In this document: positions 17,766 to 25,173 of the stretch, piece by piece
Position numbering within the stretch: the first letter of the stretch is position 1
Layout: every line of letters begins with the position of its first letter
Assembly (NCBI RefSeq): GCF_015355755.1
Contig: NZ_JACVEE010000001.1
Coordinates: forward strand, 1,302,001 to 1,366,000
Reading direction: 5' to 3'
DNA: 64,000 bases
Source of the DNA: Nocardia sp. XZ_19_385
GTDB taxonomy: Bacteria; Actinomycetota; Actinomycetes; Mycobacteriales; Mycobacteriaceae
Translations under genes and position numbers: made by a program
The notes under the pieces: model-generated
Told to the model about the DNA's origin: nothing
What the model saw: only the letters and a program-made list of their open reading frames with translations
Databases searched by the model: none

Positions 17766-17794
17766 CCCGGAACGGCAGTGGCTCCCGTTCCGGG
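17766..17794 (-). terminator. Hairpin after the 34-codon small gene
   Basis: CCCGGAACGG (17766-17775) pairs with CCGTTCCGGG (17785-17794), a perfect 10-bp stem, just downstream of the small gene on the minus strand. Confidence 0.6.
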
Positions 17795-17803
17795 CTGCAC
17801 GAC

Positions 17804-17908
17804 CTAGGGCATCAACAGTTGGTAAAGGAAACCATGGACTGAGCCGATGGTGGCGCCAAGGAAGCCATGGGTTGCGCCGAGGATGCTGCCGATGAGGTTG
17901 GGAATCAT
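17804..17908 (-). CDS. Candidate small gene, 34-residue hydrophobic peptide
   Basis: ATG at 17908 with AAGGAAGG about 6 nt upstream and a hairpin terminator after the stop, so it has the signals of a free-standing gene. The peptide starts MIPNLIGSILGATHGF and continues LGATIGSVHGFLYQLLMP. GATHGFL and GSVHGFL form an internal repeat with glycine and histidine at 4- and 7-residue spacing, as in an amphipathic or membrane-inserting helix. I do not know a homolog. It sits between the methyltransferase gene and the GGCT-like gene, and has no convincing iron box (only a TTGCCTTAC half-site upstream). The frame can be read further upstream, but without a ribosome site. Confidence 0.5.
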   Translation of the reverse strand: MIPNLIGSILGATHGFLGATIGSVHGFLYQLLMP

Positions 17909-18069
17909 CGTGAACCTTCCTTGTCTTAGTTGCCTTACAGTGCGAATTACGCCGATCCATACGAATCGACGCTGCCGTCGAATAAACGGTGGCTGCGACG
18001 GATTCGACAGTGATTCGGCGCGGCGGAGCACAAGGATGGGGGACGATCGCAGCGATTTACACCGCCGCT

Positions 18070-18678
18070 TCAAGCCACCAAAGCGGCAACGGATTCCGGC
18101 GTCCAGCGCAGATCCGCGCCGGGGCGCGAGCTGAGGTAGCCGGCGATGTTGCCGGTGGCCCAGCCGTGGTTGATCCGCAACCCCGCGGCGAGGTGCCGCA
18201 GATAAGCAGCCGCAGGCGGATTACCGGGGAGGTCGCGATAGCGCCACGGCGCGGTGAAGGTGAGCACCGGATGACCGTCGTGCGCGCCCGCGGACACGAC
18301 GGTCTCGTATCGGCCGGGGCCGAGCATCATCCGGCCGGTCTCGAGCACTTCGGTGAGATCCAGATCGGCTCCCGGCGGGCGATACATCTCCTGCGCGAAG
18401 ATATCGCTGAACTGCGCACTGGTCAGCAGATGCGCGGCCGCCGCGGTCTCGCCCGGCACATGCGGGTCGTAGAAGGCCCGGCCGCCGGTCCAGGTCAGCG
18501 ATTCGGTGGCGAAATACAACACGCCCGGCAGCAGTAGCGGGACCGATCGCGCCGGGTCCGCGGGGTCCCGGCAGCCGGGCAGGGTGAGCGCGCCGCCGTC
18601 GGGGCGGCCGCCGCGCAGATAGCAGCGCAAACGGTGCCGATGCATGTTCGACCCGTAGGACGCGTACCAAACCCTCAC
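18070..18678 (-). CDS. Gamma-glutamylcyclotransferase-like (YGSNM motif) protein
   Basis: 202 residues from GTG at 18678, 19 nt after the monooxygenase stop and in the same operon. The N-terminus is VWYASYGSNMHRHRLRCYL. YGSNM is the substrate-binding loop signature of the gamma-glutamylcyclotransferase (GGCT)/BtrG fold. LPGVLYFATESLTWTGGRAFYDP, HLLTSAQFSDIFAQEM and YLSSRPGADLRWTPESVAAL follow. Related actinobacterial proteins are often labelled with unrelated names, so database labels should be distrusted. GGCT enzymes form cyclic lactams from gamma-glutamyl amines. In this cluster a role in cyclising, releasing or recycling the terminal hydroxyornithine is possible but purely inferred. No ribosome site is obvious; translation may be coupled to the upstream gene. 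Confidence 0.7.
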   Translation of the reverse strand: MRVWYASYGSNMHRHRLRCYLRGGRPDGGALTLPGCRDPADPARSVPLLLPGVLYFATESLTWTGGRAFYDPHVPGETAAAAHLLTSAQFSDIFAQEMYRPPGADLDLTEVLETGRMMLGPGRYETVVSAGAHDGHPVLTFTAPWRYRDLPGNPPAAAYLRHLAAGLRINHGWATGNIAGYLSSRPGADLRWTPESVAALVA

Positions 18679-18697
18679 CCAGCCATGGTGCGTCCGA

Positions 18698-19987
18698 TCA
18701 CCCCTGGCGCGCCACCACCGGACGCACCGCGGGGTCGCGGGCGACCGAGCGCACGATCTCGCCGGACCGCACCGCCACATTCGACAGCAGCGACGACGAG
18801 AGACCGTGCGTGTGCTCGGTGCCGCCCTGCAGGAAGATCCCGCCGGGCAGCGGCTTCGTGGTGACCAGCCGGTAGTCGCGCGCCACCCGGGGCCCTTCGA
18901 CGTCGGCGACCACGGTCTCGGCCAGGTCGCCGAGCAGGTCGCGCAGATCCATCGGGCGGAAACCGGTCGCGCAGACGACCGCGTCACACCGCAGTTCCTC
19001 GGTCAGCCCGGTCGGCTCGTGCTCGACGGTGACCGTGACGCCGTCGCCGGTGTCGGCGACCTGCGCCGCACGGGACGCGCCGTGCATGAACAATCGCCGT
19101 GCGCCGCTGACTCTTTCGGCGTACTCGCGGGCGTAGAGCTCCTCGATCAGCGGCAGGTCCACCGCCGAATAGTTGGTGCCGCGGTGGTAGTTCATCAGCC
19201 TGCGCCGGAATTCCGGTGTCGCGGAGTGGAAGTCGTCGACCGCGGCGGGGTCGAAGATCCGGTTGGCGTAAGGGCTGTCGTCGGAGGGACTGAACCCGTA
19301 CTTCGCGAACACGGCGTGCACGGCCGCACCCGGATAGGTGGTGTGCAGGTACTGCACCACTTCGGCCGCACTCTGCCCCGCACCGAGCACCACGAAACGC
19401 TGGTGCGTCAGGTCCGGCAGCGCGGCGAGCCCGGGCAGCAGGTGATGGTTGTGGAAGACCCGCGCACCGGCGGTCACGCCACTCGGCAACTGGGCCGAGA
19501 GCCCGCCTGCCACAACGATATTGCGGGCCCGCAGCACTCCGGCGTCCCGGCCGCTCAACTGGATTTCGAAACAGTCGCCGGTATCGGTGATCGTCTCGGC
19601 GTCGGTCCCGTAACTGACGTCGGCGTCGACGGTGCTCGCCGCCCACTCCAGGTAGTCGTGAAACTCCACGCGGGTCGGGAAGAACGTCTGATAGTTGATG
19701 AAGTCGTTGAGCCGGCCACGTTCGGCCAGGTAGCTCAGGAAAGTGAAGCGGCTGTGCACGTTCCGCTGCGTCGCCAGATCCTTGAGGAAGGAGATCTGCA
19801 TCGTCGCGCCGGGCAGCAACATGCCGGGATGCCAGCCGAACTGTTCCTTGCGTTCGACGAAGCGCGCCGTCAATGCGGTTCCCGCGCTGCGGTTCTCGTT
19901 GAATTCCGAGAGCGCGATGGCGAGCGCGAGATTCGACGGCCCGAACCCGATCCCGGCGATATCGACGATGTGGTCGGACTCGCGCAT
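18698..19987 (-). CDS. L-ornithine N5-monooxygenase (siderophore hydroxylase, PvdA/IucD family)
   Basis: 429 residues, normal for flavin N-hydroxylating monooxygenases. The FAD motif GIGFGPSNLALAIAL is at the N-terminus, HPGMLLPGATMQISFLKDLAT is family-specific, the NADPH motif is VVLGAGQSAAEVVQYLH, and CDAVVCATGFRP is the C-terminal ATG-Y/F motif. It hydroxylates the side-chain amine of ornithine or lysine using NADPH and O2. Ornithine is preferred here because the third NRPS adenylation domain carries an N5-hydroxyornithine code. The ATG at 19987 shares one base with the stop of the aryl carrier gene (TGATG), so the two are co-translated behind the iron box at 20290. Confidence 0.92.
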   Translation of the reverse strand: MRESDHIVDIAGIGFGPSNLALAIALSEFNENRSAGTALTARFVERKEQFGWHPGMLLPGATMQISFLKDLATQRNVHSRFTFLSYLAERGRLNDFINYQTFFPTRVEFHDYLEWAASTVDADVSYGTDAETITDTGDCFEIQLSGRDAGVLRARNIVVAGGLSAQLPSGVTAGARVFHNHHLLPGLAALPDLTHQRFVVLGAGQSAAEVVQYLHTTYPGAAVHAVFAKYGFSPSDDSPYANRIFDPAAVDDFHSATPEFRRRLMNYHRGTNYSAVDLPLIEELYAREYAERVSGARRLFMHGASRAAQVADTGDGVTVTVEHEPTGLTEELRCDAVVCATGFRPMDLRDLLGDLAETVVADVEGPRVARDYRLVTTKPLPGGIFLQGGTEHTHGLSSSLLSNVAVRSGEIVRSVARDPAVRPVVARQG

Positions 19988-20235
19988 CACGCGGCCTCGG
20001 AGGTGACCACATCCAGCCACACGCCGAGCACCGGCTCGGCGGCCAGCGTCACGAAGTCGGTGTGTGCGGCGCCCGCGGCCCGCCACTTCTCGACCAGCGA
20101 CATCAGGCGCACCGAATCCAAGCCCGCGTCGAGCAGATTGGTGTCCTCGGCCAATTCCTCCGGTCGCAGGTCGAGTGCGGCGGCGATATCGGCGAGCACC
20201 TGCTGCCGGTCGAGCGCGGTCAAAGCCTCGTTCAT
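19987..20235 (-). CDS. Free-standing aryl carrier protein (ArCP)
   Basis: 82 residues. The phosphopantetheine site is LLDAGLDSVRLMSLVEKW. GLDSVRLM is the form seen in aryl carrier domains (EntB/VibB type) rather than the GGDSL of peptidyl carriers. The serine would carry the arm that accepts 2,3-dihydroxybenzoate from EntE and presents it to the first condensation domain of the NRPS. This agrees with the isochorismatase of the cluster (24485-25132) lacking its usual C-terminal ArCP. ATG at 20235 with GAGGAG 6 nt upstream. First gene of an iron-box-controlled operon with the monooxygenase and the GGCT-like protein. Confidence 0.88.
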   Translation of the reverse strand: MNEALTALDRQQVLADIAAALDLRPEELAEDTNLLDAGLDSVRLMSLVEKWRAAGAAHTDFVTLAAEPVLGVWLDVVTSEAA

Positions 20236-20289
20236 GCGACTCCTCGGTCCGTGCGGCTGGAACACTTGCCCAGCCCGTCCAATATTTGT

Positions 20290-20308
20290 TTAGGCTACAC
20301 TAACTTCT
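20290..20308. promoter_or_regulatory. Iron box between the ArCP operon and entC
   Basis: TTAGGCTACACTAACTTCT resembles the DtxR/IdeR box TWAGGTTAGSCTWACCTWA. It contains TAGGCT (20291-20296), a possible -10 for entC, and on the other strand TAGTGT, a possible -10 for the ArCP gene. One operator may control both divergent transcripts. Confidence 0.65.
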
Positions 20309-20382
20309 ACCATATTGGTCATTGGCCGGGATAGGCTGTCGAACGCCTCGGGGAGCACGGCCGTGCACGGAAAGGCAACGCC

Positions 20383-21528
20383 ATCAACATCTTCAGCCCG
20401 GCACGCAGCGAGGCCCAGGCAGCTCTCTCCCCCACCGGGGCAGCGTTCGTGCTGTCTCGTCCGCACGCCACGGTGCGTGCCGACGGACAGAGCGCGACCT
20501 TCTCCGATGCCGGCCAGGCCGCCGCCGCACTGCGTTCGGGCGCCGCCACCCACATCGTCGGGGCGCTGCCGTTCGACCCGGCCGCACCGGCCGCGCTGTG
20601 GGCGCCGACCTCGGTGTCGATGTCGGAGGGCCCGCTGCCCGCCACCGGCGCGGCGCTGCCCCGGATCACCGTCGAGTCCGCGATTCCCGAAGCCGCGCAG
20701 CATCTTCAGCGCCTGAAGTCGTTGATCGCGACGCTCTCCGACGCCGGCACCGAGCTCGAGAAGGTGGTGCTGGCCCGCGCGCTGCGGCTGAGCGCCTCGA
20801 CACCGGTTTCCGCCGCCCAGATCCTGGACCGGCTCGTCGCCGGTGACGCTTTCGGCAACGGTTTCAGCGTCGACCTGACGGCCGCGGGACCCGCCTACGC
20901 CGGAAAGACACTGGTCGGCGCGACCCCGGAGGTCCTGGTGCGGCGCAGCGGCGAGGTGGTCACCTGCCATCCGCTGGCCGGTAGCGCACCGCGGCACCGG
21001 GATCCCGTCATCGACCGGGAAACCGCTGCGGCCTTGCTCGATTCGCCCAAGAACCTGCGCGAGCACGCGTTCGTGGTCGACCAGGTACGCGCCGCTTTGA
21101 CGCCGCTGTGCCGTGAGGTCAACATCCCGGAGGTCCCCGAACTCACCAGCACCCCGAAGCTGTGGCACCTCGGTACCCCTATCACCGCTATTGTCCGTGA
21201 CCCGGCGATCACTGCCCTCGATCTCGCGCTGGCCATGCATCCGACGCCCGCGATCTGCGGCACCCCCACCGCCGCGGCCCGCGACCTCATCACCGAACTC
21301 GAAGGCGACCGCGGCTTCTACGCCGGTGCCCTCGGCTGGGCGGCGGCCGATGGGGACGGCGAATGGATGGTCAGTATCCGCTGCGCGGAATTGTCCGCCG
21401 ACGGCCGTTCGATTCTGGCCTACGCGGGCGGCGGGATTGTCGCCGAATCCGATCCGGACGCCGAGCTTGCCGAGACCACAACGAAATTCGGGACAATGCT
21501 CGCCGCGCTGGGCGCGACCGAACACTGA
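20383..21528 (+). CDS. entC: Isochorismate synthase (EntC/DhbC)
   Basis: Chorismate-utilising enzyme converting chorismate to isochorismate for DHB synthesis. Recognisable stretches: ELEKVVLARALRL, HPLAGSAPRHRD, LDSPKNLREHAFVVDQVR, LTSTPKLWHLGTPI, HPTPAICGTPTAAA and GFYAGALGWAAADGDGEW, all characteristic of EntC/DhbC. The start is unusual. The first ATG/GTG/TTG in frame is GTG at 20449, but that removes the first conserved strand (AFVLSRPHATV; EntC has FFFMSPYRS after ~20 residues). Upstream, the frame is open back to 20335 with no ordinary start, yet GGAAAGG (20369-20375) lies 7 nt before an ATC at 20383. I chose ATC (381 residues); a conventional call would be 20449. Confidence 0.9.
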   Translation: MNIFSPARSEAQAALSPTGAAFVLSRPHATVRADGQSATFSDAGQAAAALRSGAATHIVGALPFDPAAPAALWAPTSVSMSEGPLPATGAALPRITVESAIPEAAQHLQRLKSLIATLSDAGTELEKVVLARALRLSASTPVSAAQILDRLVAGDAFGNGFSVDLTAAGPAYAGKTLVGATPEVLVRRSGEVVTCHPLAGSAPRHRDPVIDRETAAALLDSPKNLREHAFVVDQVRAALTPLCREVNIPEVPELTSTPKLWHLGTPITAIVRDPAITALDLALAMHPTPAICGTPTAAARDLITELEGDRGFYAGALGWAAADGDGEWMVSIRCAELSADGRSILAYAGGGIVAESDPDAELAETTTKFGTMLAALGATEH

Positions 21529-21658
21529 TTCCGAACCGTTTCGGTTTCGGACACGCCGAATCCGTCCGCGACAGTCCCGGAGCCGGAACGAATTCGGATT
21601 GTGCGCCTATGATCGAGCCTGTTCAACAGCGTCGACCATAGCGAGGGAGAACCAGTCG

Positions 21659-23584
21659 GTGAGTGGGTCGCCGGGCGCCGCCGAAAAGGTGACGACCCAA
21701 CCGCGCGCGGCCATGGGGCGGTCCTGGCTGGAGATACTGCCGTGGCTCGGCGCGCACCGCGCCGGACCATCGCTGCTCGGTGACGATGTTCTCATTCCGA
21801 ACGCCTGGATGTCGACACCGGCCGGAGCCGGGGTACCGCCGGAATTCCTCGGCGAAGTATGCCGGCGGATCGCGGTGGTTTTCCTGGAGCAGCACCGCGA
21901 TGTGCGTTTGGCCGTCGCATTTCCGTTCGCTTTCGCCGCCGCCGATTTCGACGATTTACGGCTGAGTGCGAAAGTCCGTATCGCGTTGGCCGGGAACGGC
22001 GCCATAGCCGCCCTCGGCAATCTGACGATGCGGGAGCTGGCCCGGCTGCCCGGCATCGGACCGGCGGCACTCACCGAAATCGGGACGGCGTTGGTGCGCT
22101 GCAGCATTCCGGCGCCCGCACCCGCGCCCGCGGTCGCCGAAGTGGAGTCCTTCGTCGCCGGGCTCACCGACCGCGACCGGTTCCTGCTCACCGCGCGCGT
22201 GCTCGCCGCGAAACCGATGACGCTCGTCAGCTGCGGAATCGAACTCGGTATTTCCCGGGAGCGGGTCAACCAGCTCGACAGCCGGCTGCGCAACCAGGTG
22301 CGGACGATGTTCCACGCCTCGCGGGAGTTGCGGCGCACCGCCGATATCCTGGCCGCGGCCGCGCGTCCGATGGCCGCGCTGGGCCGGATCTGTGACAGCG
22401 CGCCGGAACTCGGCGCCCCGGTCCCGGGGCTCGGGCTGCGGCTGTGGCAGGTGCTGATCCGGCTCGATGATCGCATCGATGTCGTCGACGACTGGATTGC
22501 CGACACCTCCATCGAGGCCGCCCGCCAGCGCGTGCAGAAGATACTCACGGTTGCCGCGACCCCGGAGGGCCTTGTCGAAATTGCCACCGCGGCTGAGGCA
22601 TTCGGTCTCCCGGGCGAGGAGACCGGGCGGGCGCTCGCCTATCTCGGGTATCGCGTGCTCAACGCGCACGTGCTGATTCGCTCCGCGTCGGTGCACGATG
22701 CGGTCGCCGCCGTGCTGGCGCTGTCCGGGGAGCCGATGACGGTGGCCGAGATCCAGGCGGCGGTGGTGCCACGCCGTTCGGTGTCGAGCATCCGCAACGC
22801 GATGGTGGCCGACGAGCGGTTCGGCAAGGCCGACCGCACCCGCTGGGGGCTGACCCGATGGGGCACCCGCTATGTGCCGATTCATCGGCAGATCGGGGAG
22901 ATCCTGGACGCGAACGGCGGCCAGATCGAGCTCGAAGAGCTGGTGCGGCAGGTCACGCGCAGCTTCGACGTGCGCGCTGTCAGCGTCCGAACCTATGCCG
23001 CGACAGGCGAATACGTCACCAGCGCGGGCGTGGTCACCCGGCGGGAACGCAGCTATACGCCGCGCAAGTCGCCCACCAAGACGCGCGGGCTGTATCGCGA
23101 GGGCGACGTGATCCGCTGGCGGACCACGATCGCGGCCGCTCACCTCAAGGGCTCGGCCTTCAATCTGCCCTCGGCACTGGCGGGCATGGTCGGGGTCGGG
23201 CCGAATCATCCGGTGGAGTTGGCGAGCCGGCTCGGGCCGCAGGCGGTGCTGTGGGTGTCGGTGCAGGCGCGCTGCGGCACCATCAAGCGGTTCGTCGACG
23301 ACCTCGGATTGTCGGCCGGTGACGATGTCTTCCTCGAATTCACGCCCGGTGCAACGGGTTTGCGATTCGACGTGGTGCCGGTGGCAGCGGCCACGGGCGG
23401 CGACAAGGTGCGCCGGGCACTGGCCGCGACCGGACATTCCGCGGCGGCCCGGCTGCCGAAGGGGCAGCTGCGGTCCGCGCTCGCGGCGGCGCTGTGGCTA
23501 CCCCCAGCGACGGATCTGCCCGCTGTCGGCGCGGCCCTGCGAGCGCGTGGGGAAACGGAGCTCGCGGACCTCGTTGCCGGCTGA
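21659..23584 (+). CDS. DNA-binding protein with alpha-CTD-like and sigma region 4-like domains
   Basis: 641 residues from GTG at 21659 (GAGGGA about 10 nt upstream). After an N-terminal region containing FLEQHRDVRLAVAFPFAFA, residues ~115-145 (ALGNLTMRELARLPGIGP) look like the helix-hairpin-helix fold of the RNA polymerase alpha C-terminal domain. LTDRDRFLLTARVLAAKP followed by CGIELGISRERVNQLDSRLR looks like a sigma-70 region 4 HTH. Two further winged-helix-like units follow (HDAVAAVLALSGEPMTVAEI; IHRQIGEILDANGGQIELEE). No catalytic motif is visible. It follows entC by 130 nt, with no iron box of its own, and its 3' end overlaps the convergent gene at 23498 by 87 nt. It could be a dedicated regulator or an unrelated insertion; the role is unknown. 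Confidence 0.75.
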   Translation: MSGSPGAAEKVTTQPRAAMGRSWLEILPWLGAHRAGPSLLGDDVLIPNAWMSTPAGAGVPPEFLGEVCRRIAVVFLEQHRDVRLAVAFPFAFAAADFDDLRLSAKVRIALAGNGAIAALGNLTMRELARLPGIGPAALTEIGTALVRCSIPAPAPAPAVAEVESFVAGLTDRDRFLLTARVLAAKPMTLVSCGIELGISRERVNQLDSRLRNQVRTMFHASRELRRTADILAAAARPMAALGRICDSAPELGAPVPGLGLRLWQVLIRLDDRIDVVDDWIADTSIEAARQRVQKILTVAATPEGLVEIATAAEAFGLPGEETGRALAYLGYRVLNAHVLIRSASVHDAVAAVLALSGEPMTVAEIQAAVVPRRSVSSIRNAMVADERFGKADRTRWGLTRWGTRYVPIHRQIGEILDANGGQIELEELVRQVTRSFDVRAVSVRTYAATGEYVTSAGVVTRRERSYTPRKSPTKTRGLYREGDVIRWRTTIAAAHLKGSAFNLPSALAGMVGVGPNHPVELASRLGPQAVLWVSVQARCGTIKRFVDDLGLSAGDDVFLEFTPGATGLRFDVVPVAAATGGDKVRRALAATGHSAAARLPKGQLRSALAAALWLPPATDLPAVGAALRARGETELADLVAG

Positions 23585-24373
23585 CTCCAGCAGCGCCGAA
23601 GTCCGGCGGCCGAACAGGGCCACGCTCAGGCCATCGCAGGTCCGGCCGGCACCCTCCGGCAGCGTCTGGGCGTAGAAGTCCGCGTGGACGAGCACCGACG
23701 CGGCGCCACCTTCCTCCGCTCGGTCCGTCAGGGACAGGGTCGCGCCGGAGATCAGGGTCGCCACTGCGGCCAGGAAGGTTTCGAACGCACCGAGTTCGAG
23801 ACCGAGGCCGACGGTATCGTCCGCCCCGATTCCCCATTGCCCGGCCACCGTCCGCGCGGTGGCCGTCAGCGCCCCGGCGTCCACGACGCGGCACAGCGAG
23901 CCCTCCGGACTACAGAAGACGAAGCCGGCCGGCGGCTCCGATCGGGCGGCGGAGTTTGCCAACCCGACCAGCGTGTAGTCACCGGCGACGGTGGACATCG
24001 GCGGATCGTCCACGCCCACCACGTCTTCGACGATGTGGTTGTCGGCAACGTGCCCCAGCGCCCAGTGCGCATCGGCAACGCGCAGCTTGCGTTCGGTGAG
24101 CGTGCAGGTTTCACGAATGTCGAGCGGGATGGCCACGGCGCCCGCGTAGTTCACTGCGAGCGCCGCGAGTAGCGATCGGTAACCGAAACGGATGTAGACC
24201 GCGACTCGCTCGCCAGGGCGAACCCCTGCGGCGAGCAGTTCGGCGGCAAGCACTTCCACGGCTTCGGCCAGCAGGTCATAGGTGTGCGCGCAGCCATCGT
24301 CGAGAACCGCGATCCGGTCGAAGGAGTTTCCGATCCCCTCGACCGCCTGAGCGATCCGCGTCATCATCGGCAC
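23498..24373 (-). CDS. Truncated, motif-less adenylation (ANL) protein
   Basis: 291 residues from GTG at 24373 (GAGGTGA 7 nt upstream). The N-terminal 130 residues look like the first subdomain of an acyl-AMP ligase or NRPS A domain: HTYDLLAEAVEVLAAELLAA, GVRPGERVAVYI, ALAVNYAGAVAIPLDI. The ATP-binding loop TSGSTGxPKG is replaced by VFCSPEGSLCRVVDAG, and the protein ends before motifs A5-A10, so adenylation cannot occur. The frame is intact and a strong iron box lies 50 bp upstream, which argues against a simple pseudogene. It may be a structural or regulatory partner of the NRPS or EntE, or a decaying copy. Its 3' end overlaps the sigma-like gene on the other strand. Confidence 0.7.
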   Translation of the reverse strand: MPMMTRIAQAVEGIGNSFDRIAVLDDGCAHTYDLLAEAVEVLAAELLAAGVRPGERVAVYIRFGYRSLLAALAVNYAGAVAIPLDIRETCTLTERKLRVADAHWALGHVADNHIVEDVVGVDDPPMSTVAGDYTLVGLANSAARSEPPAGFVFCSPEGSLCRVVDAGALTATARTVAGQWGIGADDTVGLGLELGAFETFLAAVATLISGATLSLTDRAEEGGAASVLVHADFYAQTLPEGAGRTCDGLSVALFGRRTSALLESAGNEVRELRFPTRSQGRADSGQIRRWG

Positions 24374-24422
24374 TGCTGCGTCACCTCGCGTTCTCGAACC
24401 GCAACCCTTCCGGCCGGAAAGG

Positions 24423-24441
24423 TAAGGACAGCCTAACCACA
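24423..24441 (-). promoter_or_regulatory. Iron box of the truncated ANL gene
   Basis: TAAGGACAGCCTAACCACA (plus strand) matches TWAGGTTAGSCTWACCTWA at 15 of 19 positions. On the minus strand it contains TAGGCT, a likely -10 for the gene starting at 24373. Confidence 0.7.
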
Positions 24442-24484
24442 CAGCCGCCGATTCGGTGAAACGTGACCCGGGTCACTCCGCGCG

Positions 24485-25132
24485 TTAGGCCGCTTTCGCT
24501 TGGCGCAGACTCATTTCCAACTCCTCGGTCGTCGCCACCACGCCACAGCGCCGCGCCACGTAGTTCAGCGCCATCAGGTGATCCTCGCGGGTGAAGTCGG
24601 CGGTCGCGTCCAAGGCGAAGAACGGGCGCACATCGCTCATGAACGCCTCGGCTGCGCTGAGCATGCAGCCCATGTGGGCATAGACGCCGGTGATGATCAA
24701 CTGGTCGCGCTGGTAATGACTCAGCAGTTCCCGCAGGTCGGTGCGCTGGAAAGCCGAGTAGCGCCACTTGGTGACCTGGATGTCGGACGGGCCCGGCTCC
24801 AGTTCCGCCACCACCTCGGCCTGCGGACCGCTCTCCAGGCCGGTGCCCCAGAAGTCGGCCAGGATGCCGCGGCGCGACGGATGCTGGTCACCGGGCTGCA
24901 TGGTGTAGATCACGGGAATGCCCGCCATCGTGCAGAACTGGCGCAGCCGGCGGATGTTCGCCAGCGCCGTGGCCATCGGTTCCTGATCGGTGCGGTAGGC
25001 ATCGATGAAGTACTGCTGCATGTCGTGAATCAGCAGCGCGGCGCGGGACGTATCCAGCGACCACGACACCCGGTTGTCGTCCACCTCATCGGGCGTGGGC
25101 AGCGAATACGGGGCGATCGGCGGGATAGCCAA
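24485..25132 (-). CDS. Isochorismatase (EntB N-terminal domain type, no carrier domain)
   Basis: 215 residues, matching only the isochorismatase half of EntB/DhbB (which have ~285-310 residues with a C-terminal ArCP). Motifs: APYSLPTPDEV, the catalytic aspartate in ALLIHDMQQYF, the lysine in IQVTKWRYSAF, and GVYAHMGCMLSAAEAF with the cysteine loop. It hydrolyses isochorismate to 2,3-dihydro-2,3-dihydroxybenzoate and pyruvate. The start is TTG at 25132, supported by AGGAGG 8 nt upstream. It follows entA by 41 nt and is probably co-transcribed with it. The carrier function is provided by the separate ArCP gene at 19987. Confidence 0.93.
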   Translation of the reverse strand: MAIPPIAPYSLPTPDEVDDNRVSWSLDTSRAALLIHDMQQYFIDAYRTDQEPMATALANIRRLRQFCTMAGIPVIYTMQPGDQHPSRRGILADFWGTGLESGPQAEVVAELEPGPSDIQVTKWRYSAFQRTDLRELLSHYQRDQLIITGVYAHMGCMLSAAEAFMSDVRPFFALDATADFTREDHLMALNYVARRCGVVATTEELEMSLRQAKAA

Positions 25133-25173
25133 GACAGAATCCTCCTACGGCGGAACGGTTTTCGGGGGGGTTG

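Noticed and set aside
17909..17960. Iron box upstream of the 34-codon gene
   Set aside because: Only the half-site TTGCCTTAC fits; about 10 of 19 positions match, no better than background in this promoter type.
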